5,885 nt of DNA. Origin: an uncultured Eubacteriales bacterium. Its GTDB lineage: Bacteria > Bacillota > Clostridia > Monoglobales > Monoglobaceae. The stretch is taken from NCBI GenBank assembly GCA_905198865.1, contig CAJKEB010000080.1, positions 1-5,885 of the forward strand, in the 5' to 3' direction. The first letter of the stretch is position 1. Each line of letters opens with the position of its first letter. A program made the position numbers and the translations under genes. The notes beneath the pieces were generated by a model that was given only the letters and a program-made list of their open reading frames with translations, was not told the DNA's origin and did not search any database. Shown here one piece after another: positions 5,786 to 5,885 of this stretch.

Positions 5786-5847
5786 ATAAATTATAGTTTG
5801 ACGAGCAGTTATTGCAAGCAAAGCTTGCATCCGGACACCGACCATGC
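5786..5847 (-). repeat. Dispersed repeat, right copy (inverted relative to left edge)
   Basis: Read on the minus strand, this 62 bp segment matches 1-63. It keeps the same 7 bp hairpin (arms 5813-5819 and 5823-5829, here loop AAA on the plus strand) and the same 14-base end with TATAAT (5795-5790). TTGCAA (5817-5812) precedes that at 16 bp, a promoter-like pair reading toward ispE. It lies about 140 bp upstream of the ispE start. No coding frame is apparent. Confidence 0.75.
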
Positions 5848-5885
5848 AATGGGCGGTAATGCAAACTGCGGTAGGGCGGCTTGCC
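5848..5885. repeat. Possible edge of a further GC-rich interspersed repeat
   Basis: The last 38 bases are GC-rich with three G-rich blocks (GGGCGG, GCGG, GGGCGG). Together with 5844-5847 they also resemble, in direct orientation, the first 20 bases of the window (GCAATGGGCGGT then TGCAAACTGC, against GCATGGGCGGT then GCATGGCTGC). It runs off the window, so its extent cannot be judged. Confidence 0.35.

Noticed and set aside
1..5885. Composite transposon flanked by the edge repeats
   Set aside because: No transposase or remnant is present, and the interior is housekeeping genes in conserved order; the repeats are better seen as dispersed elements.

Overview
This 5.9 kb window comes from a bacterial chromosome, most likely a Gram-positive member of the Clostridia (Oscillospiraceae/Ruminococcaceae-like; this placement is an inference from gene order, moderate GC with AT-rich gaps, strong GGAGG ribosome sites and sigma-A-type promoters). 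All six protein genes lie on the minus strand, so the order of transcription runs from high to low coordinates. Every one is a housekeeping gene with intact motifs. I see no phage, transposase, CRISPR, defence or otherwise novel gene system.

Layout in transcription order: ispE (isoprenoid precursor synthesis) has its own promoter about 50 bp upstream. A 165 bp AT-rich gap follows, holding a strong promoter and a leader hairpin for typA/bipA (ribosome-associated GTPase). typA ends in a very strong intrinsic terminator. The 309 bp gap at 2480-2788 contains that terminator, two 32-33 bp direct repeats, a second small hairpin, a near-consensus promoter and an inverted repeat over the predicted transcription start. 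The promoter drives ylxM-ffh-rpsP-khpA: the SRP accessory protein YlxM, the SRP GTPase Ffh, ribosomal protein S16 and the KH-domain RNA-binding protein KhpA. This is the classic Firmicutes order, but here a terminator lies directly after khpA, where rimM-trmD-rplS usually follow.

The genes share a theme of protein synthesis and export: TypA in ribosome assembly or stress translation, Ffh/YlxM in co-translational targeting, S16 in 30S assembly, and KhpA in RNA binding. IspE is a metabolic neighbour.

The non-obvious content is all between genes. The two window edges carry inverted copies of a roughly 62 bp repeat with a central hairpin and a promoter-like TTGCAA/TATAAT pair. They flank the whole six-gene block and point inward. 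Each of the three promoters has its own distinct dyad nearby. Two translation starts (rpsP, ispE) should be read downstream of the longest open frame, which begins at TTG in both cases.
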